Shown: positions 43,826 through 54,387 of the stretch, in pieces
Numbering within the stretch: the first letter of the stretch is position 1
Layout: each line of letters begins with the position of its first letter
Assembly (NCBI GenBank): GCA_002633025.1
Contig: NMRB01000408.1
Coordinates: 141,392-205,391, forward strand
Source: Notospermus geniculatus
Lineage: Eukaryota > Nemertea > Pilidiophora > Heteronemertea > Lineidae
Length of the DNA stretch: 64,000 bases
Reading direction: 5' to 3'
Program-made: the position numbers and the translations under genes
Notes under the pieces: model-generated
The model's database searches: none
What the model saw: only the letters and a program-made list of their open reading frames with translations
Told to the model about the DNA's origin: nothing

Positions 43826-44619
43826 AGCCCTGTTTACACAACTTAGAAATCCCCGGGCTTTTTGAGCTTGTGTCAAGCCCGGGCCTGAAAAAACCCCGCC
43901 TGAGACCAGGTGTTATATCTGCCAGTGTTTCTGTGGGTCAGTGTGTCCCCTGATTGTTTGGGAAACGCTGGCAGATAGACCGACAAGTTTCTATGTGTCC
44001 CCTATTGTCAAGTCCCAGCTTATTCCGTCAGGCAATAGGAGGGGAGCACTCACAGATGGGGAACACTGGCAGATGTTACACCGGCGCGCGTCTACACTAC
44101 TAAAATCTATAGCTGAACGTAATTGCTACGCCCGGCGATAGGGTCGCTACTGGCGCGCACTCTTTACGAGGAGGAGGCGCTAAATTGCGTGCTGGCTGGC
44201 GTCCCGTTACCAGTGGTTACCTCGACATTGTCAGTGATTGTCATGCTTGTTGAAAAAAGTTTGTTTATTCCACGTTGGTATCACTGTTTATCATGAAATC
44301 TGCTACATTTTCTAATGTAACGACAATTCTCGCTCGTAAGAACCTACGTTTAGAGAACTTACCAAGTCCTGCAAAGGCTGCACTATAGACACGCCGCCTG
44401 TCGAGGTGTCAAGAACTAGATAGAGCCCGGGTCTATTGTGTCTACACTACTTAATAAACCCGCTTGTGACGTGGATCTAAATTAAGCTCTCCAAAAACCC
44501 TTCGAGCTCGGAAGGCTTAATAGCCCCGGGGTTTTTCATTGGACCCGTGCTTTTAACAGGTGTAGACAGAAAAAGCCCGGGTGAGACGCGGGCTTTTACT
44601 ATGTAGTGTAAACAGGGCT
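43826..44619. mobile_element. Inverted-repeat element AGCCCTGTTTACAC, containing a GGTGTAAC MITE
   Basis: Ends AGCCCTGTTTACACAACTTAG and the complement of AGCCCTGTTTACACTACATAG. Interior rich in GCCCGGG words in both orientations and in GTGTCTACACTACT. The GGTGTAAC MITE lies at 43909-44082. Confidence 0.7.
43909..44082. mobile_element. MITE, GGTGTAAC family, nested
   Basis: 174 bp, ends GGTGTTATATCTGCCAGTG and CACTGGCAGATGTTACACC. Interior as in other copies (TTTCTATGTGTCCCCTATTG). Confidence 0.75.
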
Positions 44620-45105
44620 AAAGTAATAGCATCCTTATGTATCTAACCCTTATCAACCGCACTGTTACTGCACTGATTCTCTGGAAATGGTAATGAAAAG
44701 AACTCCGTTTGTGCATCGAAATGACCATAAAGTAAACGATTCCTTTTTCCTGGCAATCTAAGCACGCTTAGAGTATGTCCCAACATACGCTAAGCCGCTT
44801 AGCTCCTGATAAGTGACTTTGCTACTTTTATAGAGTGTCTTCTATTGCTGCTTCCGTCTATTTCCTATTAATGATCATCATCCAGTGATCGACCGTCGAC
44901 TTCCGCCGATCAAAGTCTATTAGCAGCATCATGGGCTGAATACAAAAGGCGCATTGTGACAGTGGGATAGATAGGTATCTCTGGTCTCATGTGTTTTAGC
45001 CTATGAGGAAAATAAAATGGCTAAATTGTTAGTGGTGAAGAGGCTTCTATATCACTAGTTAAATATATGAGCTGTTAGCATGGCGCAATATACACACCGG
45101 TGCTT
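44620..45105. other. No recognisable feature
   Basis: Nothing recognised. Confidence 0.4.
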
Positions 45106-45330
45106 GTACAGGGGCGGATCCAGGATTTTCTCGAGGGGTGGGTTCTGTAGGTAGAGGCCACTGGATTTGCGCGCGCGCTTAACCGGCGCCGCTGGTACTG
45201 AATTGGCGGGAGTCTGGGGACCTCCTCCAGGACAAGTTTGAAAATTAGAAGTTCTGAGAATAGATTTCCCGGCATCTGAGGTTGAGAAAGTCCGATGCCA
45301 CGCCTCTTTAGACATCTCGAAACAGTGCAA
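45106..45330. repeat. Half of a CAGGG-type element (GGGGCGGATCCAGG)
   Basis: Shares GGAGTCTGGGGACCTCC-type words and TTTGAAAATTAGAAGYTCTGAG with the complete 299-bp element at 61779-62077. The far end is not identifiable. Confidence 0.55.
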
Positions 45331-45647
45331 GTGTACACAATGCAATATGTTGTCCCAAGCAGGGGAACAGAGTTCGTCGAATCATCGAATCATCCGTGCA
45401 ACGATTGTATCACCGCCATTACATCCAGAGACACGGGCAGGCGGTACGCTACAAGCGAGATTTTTGATGTTTAGCGATAAAAATGTTGTCTTTGGTCGCC
45501 GAGAGGGGGTTCCAACCCCCAGATCCCCCTGTATCCGCCGCTGTTGTCAGCGCTGCGAATTCGGGTTCGGCAATCGGTCGGACCCGAGCGAGGGGGACTT
45601 CTCCAGCACCTTCTCTGGGCAACCTGGGCCTTCTGCTGTACCTAAAG

Positions 45648-46416
45648 GCCCGTCTACACGATCATACATTTGCACAAAACAGCATCATACATATTGTATG
45701 ATGATGTTCAAGTTTGTCGTGGATTTCGTCTACACAGTCCAACATTCATGGACATCTATATGATGATGAACGTCTACACGATCATACGTTTGTTCAAAAC
45801 ATCATCATACATTTGTATGATGATGTTCATGGACAAATGTATGACCGTGTCGACCGTTTTCCCAACAAACTTGAACGCCATCCATCATGTATGATAATGT
45901 TCAAATTTTTATCTGCATGTTTCATCTTGCCAACAAATGTTCACAACATCCCACATTTCAAGCCATTGACCAATCATAGATCTGACCTAGGGGTATACAT
46001 GTGCAAAGTTTCAGGTCAATAGCCCCAGCGGTTACGAAACGTGCCACCAAACGGCAAAATTCTGAACTTTGACCTCTGTGACCTTTAAATGTAGGTCAAA
46101 TCAAAAACCCGTTAGATATGTCATGTATCCTTATTAGACGTGCCTGTGGTAAAAATTTGGAGATGATCCAGTCAGTAGCTCAGGAGTTATTGCACTTTTT
46201 GTGTTTTTGGTTTTGGCCACCTACATGTAGCAATCGAATCGGACCGAAACTTGGTGTCACAGGTCATCTGACGCAGGGTATATATGTGCCAAGTTTCAGG
46301 TCAATAGCCCCAGCGGTTACAAAACGTGCCCTGCTAACGGACGACGACGACGGACTTTGCACCACAACAATCGCTCACCCCAGGTGAGCTAAAAATATAC
46401 GATCGTGTAGACGGGC
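45648..46416. mobile_element. Inverted-repeat element GCCCGTCTACACGATC with internal repeat
   Basis: Ends GCCCGTCTACACGATCATAC and the complement of GCCCGTCTACACGATCGTAT. Left part has tandem-like ATCATACATTTG and GATGATGTTCA words. The right part (45980-46395) looks like the end of another element: AGTTTCAGGTCAATAGCCCC occurs twice (about 298 bases apart), then CGGACGACGACGACGG and a CACCCCAGGTGAGC hairpin. Confidence 0.65.
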
Positions 46417-47186
46417 ATTTAAATTTCCCCGATTGCCTCTATAACGACGGTCTCCATTCTTGGCATTCAGCTCTCGCATCATTTTTTTATTTAAAGATTT
46501 GATAGCAGCAGTGTTCATCGAAATCATTTAAAAGAAAATTATTTTGCTATTTCGCTAATTGCAACTCATCCTGTTCGGAAATACGGATGATTCTTATCGC
46601 AATGCGAGGGAGACATTTAGGAAAAGACGAATAGAATGGAATAATATTTTTATACATTGTATTAGCAAAATAATTTCTTTAAAATAGACGAAAATAACTT
46701 TTGGTTCATCAGGTGTGAACACCGACTTTGATTTTTTTTCAGTTCATTGAATCCGTCTGTCGGTGATTCCCTGCATGAAATGTCTTTGCTGATCATGAAG
46801 CAGCACTAAAATAAGGCCGACGAAGCCTCAGCATGCGTTACTAATGATAAACAATACCTTTTAGTCAATCAGACATGCTCGCATTAAAAGAATGATTGTT
46901 ATATCTCTGCCATTTATGGCGGCATCGTGGCACTGTGATAGATATAGCAATGAGGACGGCGCTGTACTAGCACCACACGGCCTCGCTGCGAGCGTTGTGA
47001 CCAAAATGTCATTTTTCTAACGTTATTTCCATTTTTTCTGGCATGAAAATGACCCGTTTGTTTTGGTCACCCGACAGTAAAACTTACATCATCGTGTAGC
47101 AGATGAAATTTTCTTTTAATCTCATTACTTTTTTTCCTAAAATAAGAGATGCGATGGCGATAATAGCAATGTTTTTGAGTCATTAT
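46417..47186. other. No recognisable feature
   Basis: AT-rich; no gene or repeat partner recognised. Confidence 0.4.
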
Positions 47187-47306
47187 TTCTGTAGAAAATG
47201 TAGGTCATTTTCTCATGACGCAACGTCAACACCTAAACGACGTCAATGACGTCGCTCAACTCACTTCGCTCAACTCACTTCGCTCGCAGCGCCTACCTGT
47301 CGGGAT
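47187..47306. repeat. CRE-like dispersed repeat, copy 2
   Basis: Matches 31585-31693. Has an extra tandem CTCAACTCACTTCG pair between the ACGTC block and the GCAGCGC block. Confidence 0.7.
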
Positions 47307-47354
47307 AAAAAATTGCGCCATCCCATTGAGATATATTGGGCAAATTCTGCATTA

Positions 47355-47480
47355 TATAGAGGTCCTTCACCTGACGTCACATTTCCATGACGACACAATG
47401 CCGCCATATTGGCCATCAAAATGTCAAACGACGTCACGGCATCAACACAGCGTCAACACACAGATCGTGACGTCAAATGT
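47355..47480. mobile_element. MITE, AGAGGTYCTTCACYTGACGTCAC family, partial
   Basis: Left TIR and CATGACGACACAATGCCGCC match the right half of 12009-12230 in complement. The opposite end is lost near CAAATGTGTACGG. Confidence 0.65.
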
Positions 47481-48241
47481 GTACGGTTGTTTAAAGTCTA
47501 CTCATGGCGGTATTGGAACTGCGATATTGTCCGGCTTAGGATGTTATAAGTGAGTACATACAGTAACTGATAACTCATCTGAACGCGAGGACCAGCAAAC
47601 TTTGGGTAGGAACTAAGTATGTCCACGTCTAGATGAGCTTAGCCGCAGGCATAAAAGTCGGGAGCCACAAAACATCTGTGCCGAAAAAAACCCAGAAACG
47701 TTAACAATGTACCAAGATGTAAAACAATTCTAACAAGTGTAATCGATAATCCTCATCTGAAAATAATCATCCCTTTACTTCCCTCCAGCCGATGGTAACT
47801 CTTTCTAAAAGTGACATGATATAACAAGTATTGATTCTAGGGATACTTTTTTCACTTCGCTTACTCTTCGCTGATTTTCTGAGATATTCCTTTTACTTGT
47901 TCGATTACTTACACCGGCCAGGCATGCTTTCTCAGACATGCGCTTGGTGGCGAATAAGAGATGCTGTTGTATTGGATACCAGTAAAGTGTCATGGCGGAT
48001 GCGCTCTGATTGGCTGAGTGCGTCCGCCGTGACACTTTACTCGTGGGTAACACGACAGCGTTTGATTTCTTACATTTTGTTTGCATGCCGATGTGTGCGA
48101 GGGCTGTAACATAATGCTGTGCATTTGGGGTACTTCCCGAAGGGTACCTCCCCAGTGGGAGGGTCGGCAGCGCCTGGCGCGACAGGCCCGACTTGGAGAA
48201 CTTCCGAAAAATAAAAAGAGAACACGCCAGTTTAAGGCCAA
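47481..48241. other. Spacer with a short palindrome
   Basis: 47984-48046 forms a hairpin on AGTAAAGTGTCATGGCGGA and its complement around an ATTGGCTGAG loop. Rest unrecognised. Confidence 0.45.
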
Positions 48242-48568
48242 GGGCAATTTACACGATACGATTTTTACATCCGATTGTTGGAACCGACATGATCGTACGT
48301 CCAAATCGGTTCGTGTAAACTGCACATACGACAAAATTTTATGGCCTTTGCGACGTCGGATCCACAAGACTGATGTTCTATTTTCTTCCGATGTCGTATG
48401 AACTCGACCAATCAGGTGGCTGCATAGCGGTACTTGACGAAGAATGAGCCTCTCCGTACCGTGTACCGTGTCGGACCGTGTATACAGGACTTGCGATCCG
48501 ACAGAATCGTACCACAAAATTGCATCTGTCTTGGTCGTACGTCCAAATCGCATCGTGTAAATTGGCCC
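48242..48568. mobile_element. Inverted-repeat element GGGCAATTTACACGAT
   Basis: 327 bp, ends GGGCAATTTACACGATACGA and the complement of GGGCCAATTTACACGATGCG. CGTACGTCCAAATCG occurs in both arms. The 206-codon minus-strand frame over this region follows the palindrome. Confidence 0.7.
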
Positions 48569-49378
48569 AGGGATCGTTTTAAAGGTCAATGTGTAAATCA
48601 ATCCTAACAATCGTGGGAAGGGAGATCAAGGCGTTGTTGGGATTAGTTACAGGGCACGAAACCTTGATAGGCTTTGGTAGGGTTTACCAATGTTAAGTAA
48701 GGTAAAAAAAGTACCAACAAGTAGCGGGTTAATGCCATGCACTAACTTAGTTCCACCCCATCGACGGTTAGAGCCACAATCCAAGGTTATTTAAATATGT
48801 AGCAGGCTACCAGTGGTGGCAATTTGAAGCCACGCATTTTCGTTAGACTACAGCGCAAACAAAAATTGCCGCGAGCGCCAGTGTTGCAGATAAAATGAAT
48901 AATATGTTTTGAAAAAGATAAAATGTAAAAATTCTGTATTTTTTATAGTCTCGCGGCCTCAGGGTCGGTTCATCGACGAGAAGGAAGGTATTGAATTTGT
49001 CGCCACGTCTTCTTCGTTACTTTGATGTTTTTGCCGATCGAATGCTGCAAAATCTGAAACGTAGCTGCTGGTTTTATCACTTTGTCTCCGTTTTATCGTC
49101 GTGAATAAATCAACTTTGATTCCATGGTAAGAAGTTTGACTGTTAAGTGGAAGAGAAATTGAAGACTTGATGACGAGTCCGCGAAATCGCGGAATTGCTT
49201 TGAAGGCGCTGAGCCTAGTGGTCTCCAAATTTTCGGAGACGACGATATAGAAAAAAATCATCAAACCCTCTGGGACATTCTTTGATCAAAATCAAACTCT
49301 GTGTAGAAAGTATTCTCACTTGTTTCATATCCGTCACGTTTCTACCTGTAGCTGATTTTGTGATAATGGTGACGCAAC
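48569..49378. other. No recognisable feature
   Basis: A 101-codon minus-strand frame (48959-49264) has no recognisable domain. Nothing else stands out. Confidence 0.35.
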
Positions 49379-49381
49379 TAA

Positions 49382-50428
49382 AGGTGCCTACAGGTCAATA
49401 TTGCGTCTAGAATCAAACTCGACGGATTCGTCGCAGATCAAAAAACTACCACGTGCAGGTCGACATTTCAGCGATCGAGAGAAACTCGGAGCAAGTTAGA
49501 CTGGTCCCCTGTCGTACCGCTCCGTTCCTCCACTACTACGACAGGCCGCGTCCGCCCATTCTGCATAATGCATCGTGTAGAAATCGCTAACCTCTTCCTA
49601 CACTCTGCAGCAAGCCACCAGATTCCGTGTTCAACGCTTTGGGATTTTCTCGTGCGCCCAATCAGAAGCCTCTTTGCGATAATGTATTCATACGAGTACC
49701 GGGTACGCCGTTCAACTTCGTAGCGAACAACACTAGCCTGCTGGTACATAATTGACTTCCCACTGCCAGTCCTACAACACACTAACAAATAGTCTCCATC
49801 GATTATTGCCTTCGCGGCTTCTTTTTGAGTACTTGTAAGTCCTTCCACGGAGAGTTTGCATTCGAATGAAAAGTTTCATCAACCGCCATCTTGTCATCAT
49901 ACCCGATCTGCCGATGCAAGCTTTGCCATGATTGGTTGCTATTTTTGGGACCGGGGAAATCCTTGAACACGGAATGTGGTTTGCTTGCGTGAAGGTCAAG
50001 GGAGGAGAAGCCGAGTCTTGACCTGAACTCAGTGAAGATGCGTCCGCCATGTTTGCCTGAATTCTGACACACGTATGCAAATGAGCAATAAAGACTCGTA
50101 ACGTTGCGGGAGTCTCTAAAAATAGATGATGACTAATGCCGCGACCGTTGATGACGTTTGGCTGACCAATCACATGCCGAGTTTGCGTTCAAGATGCCTG
50201 TCGTAGTAGTGAAGCGAGAACTACGACAGGGAACCAGTCTAGGAGCAAGTGGCATTTCCTCGTCGAACAGACGCTCAACTAGCGGATCCGGCACTTAAGT
50301 TGCTCGTAGACGCAAGCGCGCTCAGGTCGACAAAATCGGCAACTGATCAGTCAGTCGAGTTGTTTCCATCGCCGGAAAGCTAGTTGCCGCGAGTTGCTCC
50401 AAGACACAATGTCGACCTGTAGGCACCT
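49382..50428. mobile_element. Harbinger-like TIR element carrying a helicase fragment
   Basis: 1047 bp with ends AGGTGCCTACAGGTC and the complement, flanked by TAA (49379-49381, 50429-50431), the classic PIF/Harbinger target duplication. Sub-terminal arms also pair (TAGACTGGTYCCCTGTCGTA and CACTACTACGACAGG). No transposase. The loop carries a RecQ-like 5' coding piece on the minus strand. Confidence 0.75.
49735..49889 (-). pseudogene. RecQ-like helicase 5' fragment captured in a transposon
   Basis: On the minus strand the frame gives GLTSTQKEAAKAIIDGDYLLVCCRTGSGKSIMYQ, split here as LTSTQKEAAKAII (Q-motif region) and CCRTGSGKSIMYQ (Walker A, usually PTGSGKS). That is the start of a RecQ-type ATP-dependent DNA helicase. 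An ATG at 49889 opens MAVDETFHSNANSPWKDL in a neighbouring frame; one frame change would join it to the helicase part. After MYQQ the frame runs on into TIR sequence to 49468 with no helicase motif (no DExH box, no motifs III-VI). So this is one captured 5' piece. It cannot unwind DNA. Confidence 0.65.
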
Positions 50429-50654
50429 TAAAAATCAATGGTTGTACAACCGAAAGAACAATTAATGTTCAAAAATGTTGCTGCAGACATGTCAGTCAGG
50501 TTCATTGTTGGATTATATCCCATCCAAGCCCGGGTGTAATGCGTGACATAAATGTCAAATGTACATGTAAATAACAGAAGGAGAATATATTCTGAAAATA
50601 AAGAAGCAATCATATTTTGTTAGAAATCGTTTTTTCTAAATTTTCCTCAAAACA

Positions 50655-51227
50655 CAGAAAAAAATCGATCTCATCTCGAGATAAATTGAGTCTCCAGCCT
50701 ACTATTTTGTCCCTAAAATGAGTTTCTTTGCTACTCGAACACAGATTAAGTACCAGTTTTCTATGGCTGGAGCTCTCTTGCATCGACTGGAGATAACGGC
50801 AACTGCAGTCTCATTCTGAAGTAGAGACAAAGTCTACTCATTTTGAGTTTTCTCAGCTCTCCAGTCGATGGGACAGGGCATCAGCTGGAGAAAATTGGAA
50901 ACAAACCGAGGGGAACCAAAATCGGCTCATGAGGAGCTCGGTGGTGTGGTGGTTCTGGTGTCCGACTTGCGATCAGAGGGTCCTGGGTTGGAAATCCACT
51001 GGGTGTGAAACGTTTTTTTTTATATGGAGACATCACTTGTTTATTTGATTCGAGACAACAGACAGTCCGGTGGAAACAGCTGAGAATCATTTTAACCAGT
51101 TGGAGACAATGTCATCTCAAGTGGAGACCCAGTTATCTCTATTCGAGTTGCAAAAGAAATTCATTTTAGAGACAAGAGTTGGGAGATTCATTTTATCTCG
51201 AGATGAGATCGTTTTTTCTTTTTGTGA
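50655..51227. mobile_element. Inverted-repeat element CACARAAAAAATCGATCTC, only in duplication copy 1
   Basis: Absent from the corresponding site in copy 2 (near 61611), so a recent insertion. Arms of about 100 bases share GATCTCATCTCGAGATAAA and TAAAATGARTTTCTTTGC. The loop includes a decayed SINE head (50938-51009). Confidence 0.75.
50938..51009 (+). repeat. Decayed SINE head
   Basis: GGTGGTGTGGTGGTTCTGGT, then TCAGAGGGTCCTGGGTTGGA, matches the tRNA-like head of the SINE at 38006. Box B is mutated and the body is missing. Confidence 0.65.
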
Positions 51228-51667
51228 AGTCTATCTCCCACCAATTTTTCTCTCCCAACTCTGTCTTTTCCCATTCCACATAAATCAAACATTACACACT
51301 CCTGTAGCGCAGAATTGGGAACCTGTCGTCGCTAAAATTGCGATTCGATTTTTTGGAATATACATGTACAGTACATGTATATTGGTGAAGCCAAATTTCC
51401 CGTCAGTATAATAAACACATGCAGCCCTTTACTGCAGTACATGCAAGTTTTCTTACCCATTTTTGATTGCGGGCATTTTGCAACCAAGATGTTTGAGGCA
51501 TCATACAACCTCTCGCTCAACCTCTTGCAAGCAGCACAGGAATTTAGATCCAGATGAAGCTAAGTATCACTATTTACAATTATCCAGGCGCCAGTTTTGC
51601 TCATACTCTGCCATCACGCAATAAAAAGATCCTTTCAAAAGTGTTGTGTTGAAATCAGTGCCTGTCT

Positions 51668-52759
51668 TCATTGAAGAAATCCAAACACCTGAATTGAAAC
51701 GATTTCCTTCCGCTTTTTACCATCTTCAAGATCTCTAGTTCTAGAAATCAAAGTAATGAAATTGAGATTGATGTCAATGTCAAAAACCGATGTAGTGAAA
51801 CCCAAAACATCGTCTTTGTAACAGATTCCTGGTCCGCTATCAGTACTATATGATTCCCCGCGGATGTTGACAAAATCAGCAGTTGGCCTAGCAGGACTTA
51901 TGCCTTTTATTCCCTTTCGTGTCATACAGTTGATGCGAAATGCGACGATTTTTACCCGAGGAAGTTTCAATGCTAACATGCACAAGTTAAGAAGACTGTT
52001 GTCAACCATCGAGACAATTTTGGCCCCCTGGTCAGCCCGATACACGTGCACTTCTGGCTTATAGCCATTCTGTCTGCGAAAAATCGTGAAATGTATTTCA
52101 TTAAAATGAGCCACTATCAGGGCTAGGGCATCCCCATGAGCCATGAGGATCCAGCCACATTGTAGGTTTTCACTAATCTCGAACTCCTTTCTAACATGTA
52201 ACTCGGCATTGCCCGCAGCCCAAAATAAATTGTAAATTCGAGATGAGGAAACAATACCTGTTGTTTGATTTTTCATACAGCACACCATCACTATACCGTC
52301 TCTGAATTGAACGTACGTCGGTGGAACATCTTCCCTGAATTTCAAGCACGTTTCATTGGCGGGGAATCTTATATCTCCAACTCGCTCGCCGTTCATGCGG
52401 CTAAAGAGATGATAACTTGTCCTCGTCCACTCATCCTTAGCACACCACATCATGATATATGGTCCAAAGAGCATGATATTGAACTCAAGGAAACATTGTT
52501 CGTGGACTTTCTTCATTACGATTTGTCTCCTTTTCATACAGTTCCCTTGTTTATAAATGGTGTAAACCGTTATATTTAATGTAGGCCCAGAATCCTGTAA
52601 ATCGTAATTCGGAATGATAAACACTGTAGTTGTAGTTGTAGACGTAGTTGTGTCAATTAAAGCGTCGAATTTGTCCCCATTGATGGGAGGTGGAAATTTA
52701 AGGGTTTTTCTAAGTCTGTATCGGAACTCCGTCCATTGCTTTTCGTAGGGCAGCAACAA
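51668..52759 (-). CDS. Uncharacterised duplicated protein, copy 1 (363 codons)
   Basis: Unknown protein, about 87% identical to the frame at 62724-63833. No ATG opens it: the frame starts at TTG and stays open about ten codons upstream to a TGA, so this is likely the last exon of a spliced gene. Residues about 38-45 are a Ser/Thr run (TTTSTTTTT), followed by repeated short beta-strand-like segments with aromatic residues (HLFSRMNGERVGDIRFP, VQFRDGIVMVCC, HFTIFRRQNG). That pattern would suit a beta-propeller-like fold of the F-box-associated kind, but no diagnostic motif is visible and I do not name it. Relative to copy 2 it lacks 18 bases after HGDAL, in frame. No signal peptide or membrane helix. 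Confidence 0.65.
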   Translation of the reverse strand: MLLPYEKQWTEFRYRLRKTLKFPPPINGDKFDALIDTTTSTTTTTVFIIPNYDLQDSGPTLNITVYTIYKQGNCMKRRQIVMKKVHEQCFLEFNIMLFGPYIMMWCAKDEWTRTSYHLFSRMNGERVGDIRFPANETCLKFREDVPPTYVQFRDGIVMVCCMKNQTTGIVSSSRIYNLFWAAGNAELHVRKEFEISENLQCGWILMAHGDALALIVAHFNEIHFTIFRRQNGYKPEVHVYRADQGAKIVSMVDNSLLNLCMLALKLPRVKIVAFRINCMTRKGIKGISPARPTADFVNIRGESYSTDSGPGICYKDDVLGFTTSVFDIDINLNFITLISRTRDLEDGKKRKEIVSIQVFGFLQ

Positions 52760-53021
52760 AAAGGGAAAGTTATAGGTTACATGATGTCTATTGGTCTCTC
52801 AGGGTTTTAAACTGCACCTCAGTTACTCAGCAATAAGTATTAAATTGAATGGCGTCTGACACAAGGGGCAACTGTGAAATTATGAGTCTCTGGGTGTTAC
52901 CGTTCGGGCCCAGGACTGAGTGAGTGACGAATGACAGACTGCAGGCGTGACACACAGATGCCCACTGCATGCCTGACACCCATTCAGTAACTCTTTTATT
53001 AGTTAAAAGAACCGATTATTC

Positions 53022-53453
53022 TCATGCTTGTCCTGCTTTTGACAATATTGAAATAATCCTTCTACCGACATAATTGAGGATGCCATGATGTCGGACCGAG
53101 CGGGTAACATGGTTCAGAGTATACGCTGGTTGCACATACATGTTGAATGGTATAACTACCTTCGTCTCATACATAACGCATCCTTCTTCAACAAGCACCT
53201 CATCTTCTTCCAGGCACGTTCCTCGCTTGCGACTCAACTGACACATTTGTCGCCATTTCGTCCATGTTGCGCAAGATTTTTTCAATACACAATAGAGGGC
53301 ACATTCCAATACAGACAGCGTAGTGAAAACCGTCCCTAAATCTGGCCCTAAGATGCTGTTGTCTTTAACAACAACATTAAAGGTTACACCATTCACAAAT
53401 GACATCATGGGATTGTTGTGCAATAGACGTTGTCTGTCGTCCGCTGGTTGCAA
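53022..53453 (-). CDS. PAN/apple-domain exon
   Basis: A 140-codon frame whose middle gives DNSILGPDLGTVFTTLSVLE, then CALYCVLKKSCATW, MCQL and GCVMYE. That is the order of a PAN/apple domain: an N-terminal strand, a helix with CxxxC, SC, then a CxL strand and a final C.YYE. Such domains bind proteins or sugars in secreted or surface proteins. The annotated start is a TTG, so the true 5' end is an acceptor (perhaps CAACCAG near 53448) or the ATG at 53409. A possible donor (GAAG/GTAGTT) lies at 53160, just after the domain, so the last 45 codons may be intron. Same strand as the duplicated gene 260 bases further on; whether they are one gene is unknown. Confidence 0.5.
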   Translation of the reverse strand: MQPADDRQRLLHNNPMMSFVNGVTFNVVVKDNSILGPDLGTVFTTLSVLECALYCVLKKSCATWTKWRQMCQLSRKRGTCLEEDEVLVEEGCVMYETKVVIPFNMYVQPAYTLNHVTRSVRHHGILNYVGRRIISILSKAGQA

Positions 53454-54152
53454 AATCGTTTATTTGTCTATCCGGCAATGTGAGTCTGTTTCCGTTTAGA
53501 ACACTATGAAACAAACGAAAACATTTTACACCGCATGACGCAGATTCTAATTAATGCTCCTAATAGAAATTACTGTGGGATAGATCGAGTAATATCGTTT
53601 CACATGTCTACTGAGGCTGAAAGGGTAAATGTCGTCGGGTATTCGAAAAACATGGAGGATAGACGGTGGATGATGGACGATGGACGGCTCCTTTCAGCAT
53701 CATTAATCTCCACCGCCTGGATGATAATTGTCTCATTTCTGACCCTCAGCGCTGAAATGGCCGACTTCATGACTTGCGGCCTATTCACACCATTCATGCG
53801 CTATTGTATTCATAAAGAAGTGAATGTATATTCAGATCCAAGTGTTAGGCCTCGCCAAGGCCGTAGTCCAAGTCAAAACTTGAAGAATCATAACCATAAA
53901 CTACACGCAACCATTCGCTCCAAAGATGTTCAGAATTGAACCCACAATGATGTACTTCACCATACTGAGAATAATAAGAGTGTAAGAATCGAAGTATGAA
54001 CACTAACTAGCTACCAAGAGATTAGTGCGGTTAATATTCAGCGTAAATCATAAAATGAAGGATAGCCTCGTACGAGGCCTACTGCTCCTAAACCCTTGAC
54101 AATTTACTATGGGTCCCTCTTGAAAAGTTGTAGGATTTGGTCTTATCTCCCT

Positions 54153-54309
54153 ATAGAGTGTTTGCACCGGTGGCCATGTTGGAGGTATGAACAAAAGAAT
54201 TTGTCGCCAGTCACGGTCTATGGAGATTAACTTCGATTGTTTTGGAAGTCTGTTCTTTTGTTGTATGCCTCCAACATGGCCGCTGTGACGTCACGTGCAA
54301 ACACTCTAT
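54153..54309. mobile_element. Palindromic MITE ATAGAGTGTTTGCAC
   Basis: 157 bp, ends ATAGAGTGTTTGCAC and the complement; arms carry CATGTTGGAGG. Confidence 0.7.
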
Positions 54310-54387
54310 TCCCAAATTAGGTAGGTATAGCGTTAATTTTCAGCCCCTTCTGGCAATAATCCCACTGTATGGTTGCTTACCGGAAGT

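Larger units (their letters stand above)
50429..53000 (-). repeat. Segmental duplication, copy 1
   Basis: From about 50432 to at least 52921 this region matches 61367-64000, about 88-92%, on both coding and flanking DNA. Differences: a 570-bp insert here (50655-51227), and a 299-bp element (61779-62077) plus about 370 bp (62266-62638) found only in copy 2. Copy 2 is cut by the window end. Confidence 0.85.

Noticed and set aside
45347-45763. 138-codon plus-strand frame
   Set aside because: No domain; its end enters the GCCCGTCTACACGATC element; no partner exon.
47990-48610. 206-codon minus-strand frame
   Set aside because: Covers a palindromic element (48242-48568) and a short hairpin; composition follows the repeats.
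49468-49734. Continuation of the helicase to the end of the open frame
   Set aside because: After the Walker A motif the translation has no helicase motif and enters the element's inverted arm.
53535-53939. 134-codon plus-strand frame
   Set aside because: Spans the junction of two nested transposons, so it did not exist before insertion.
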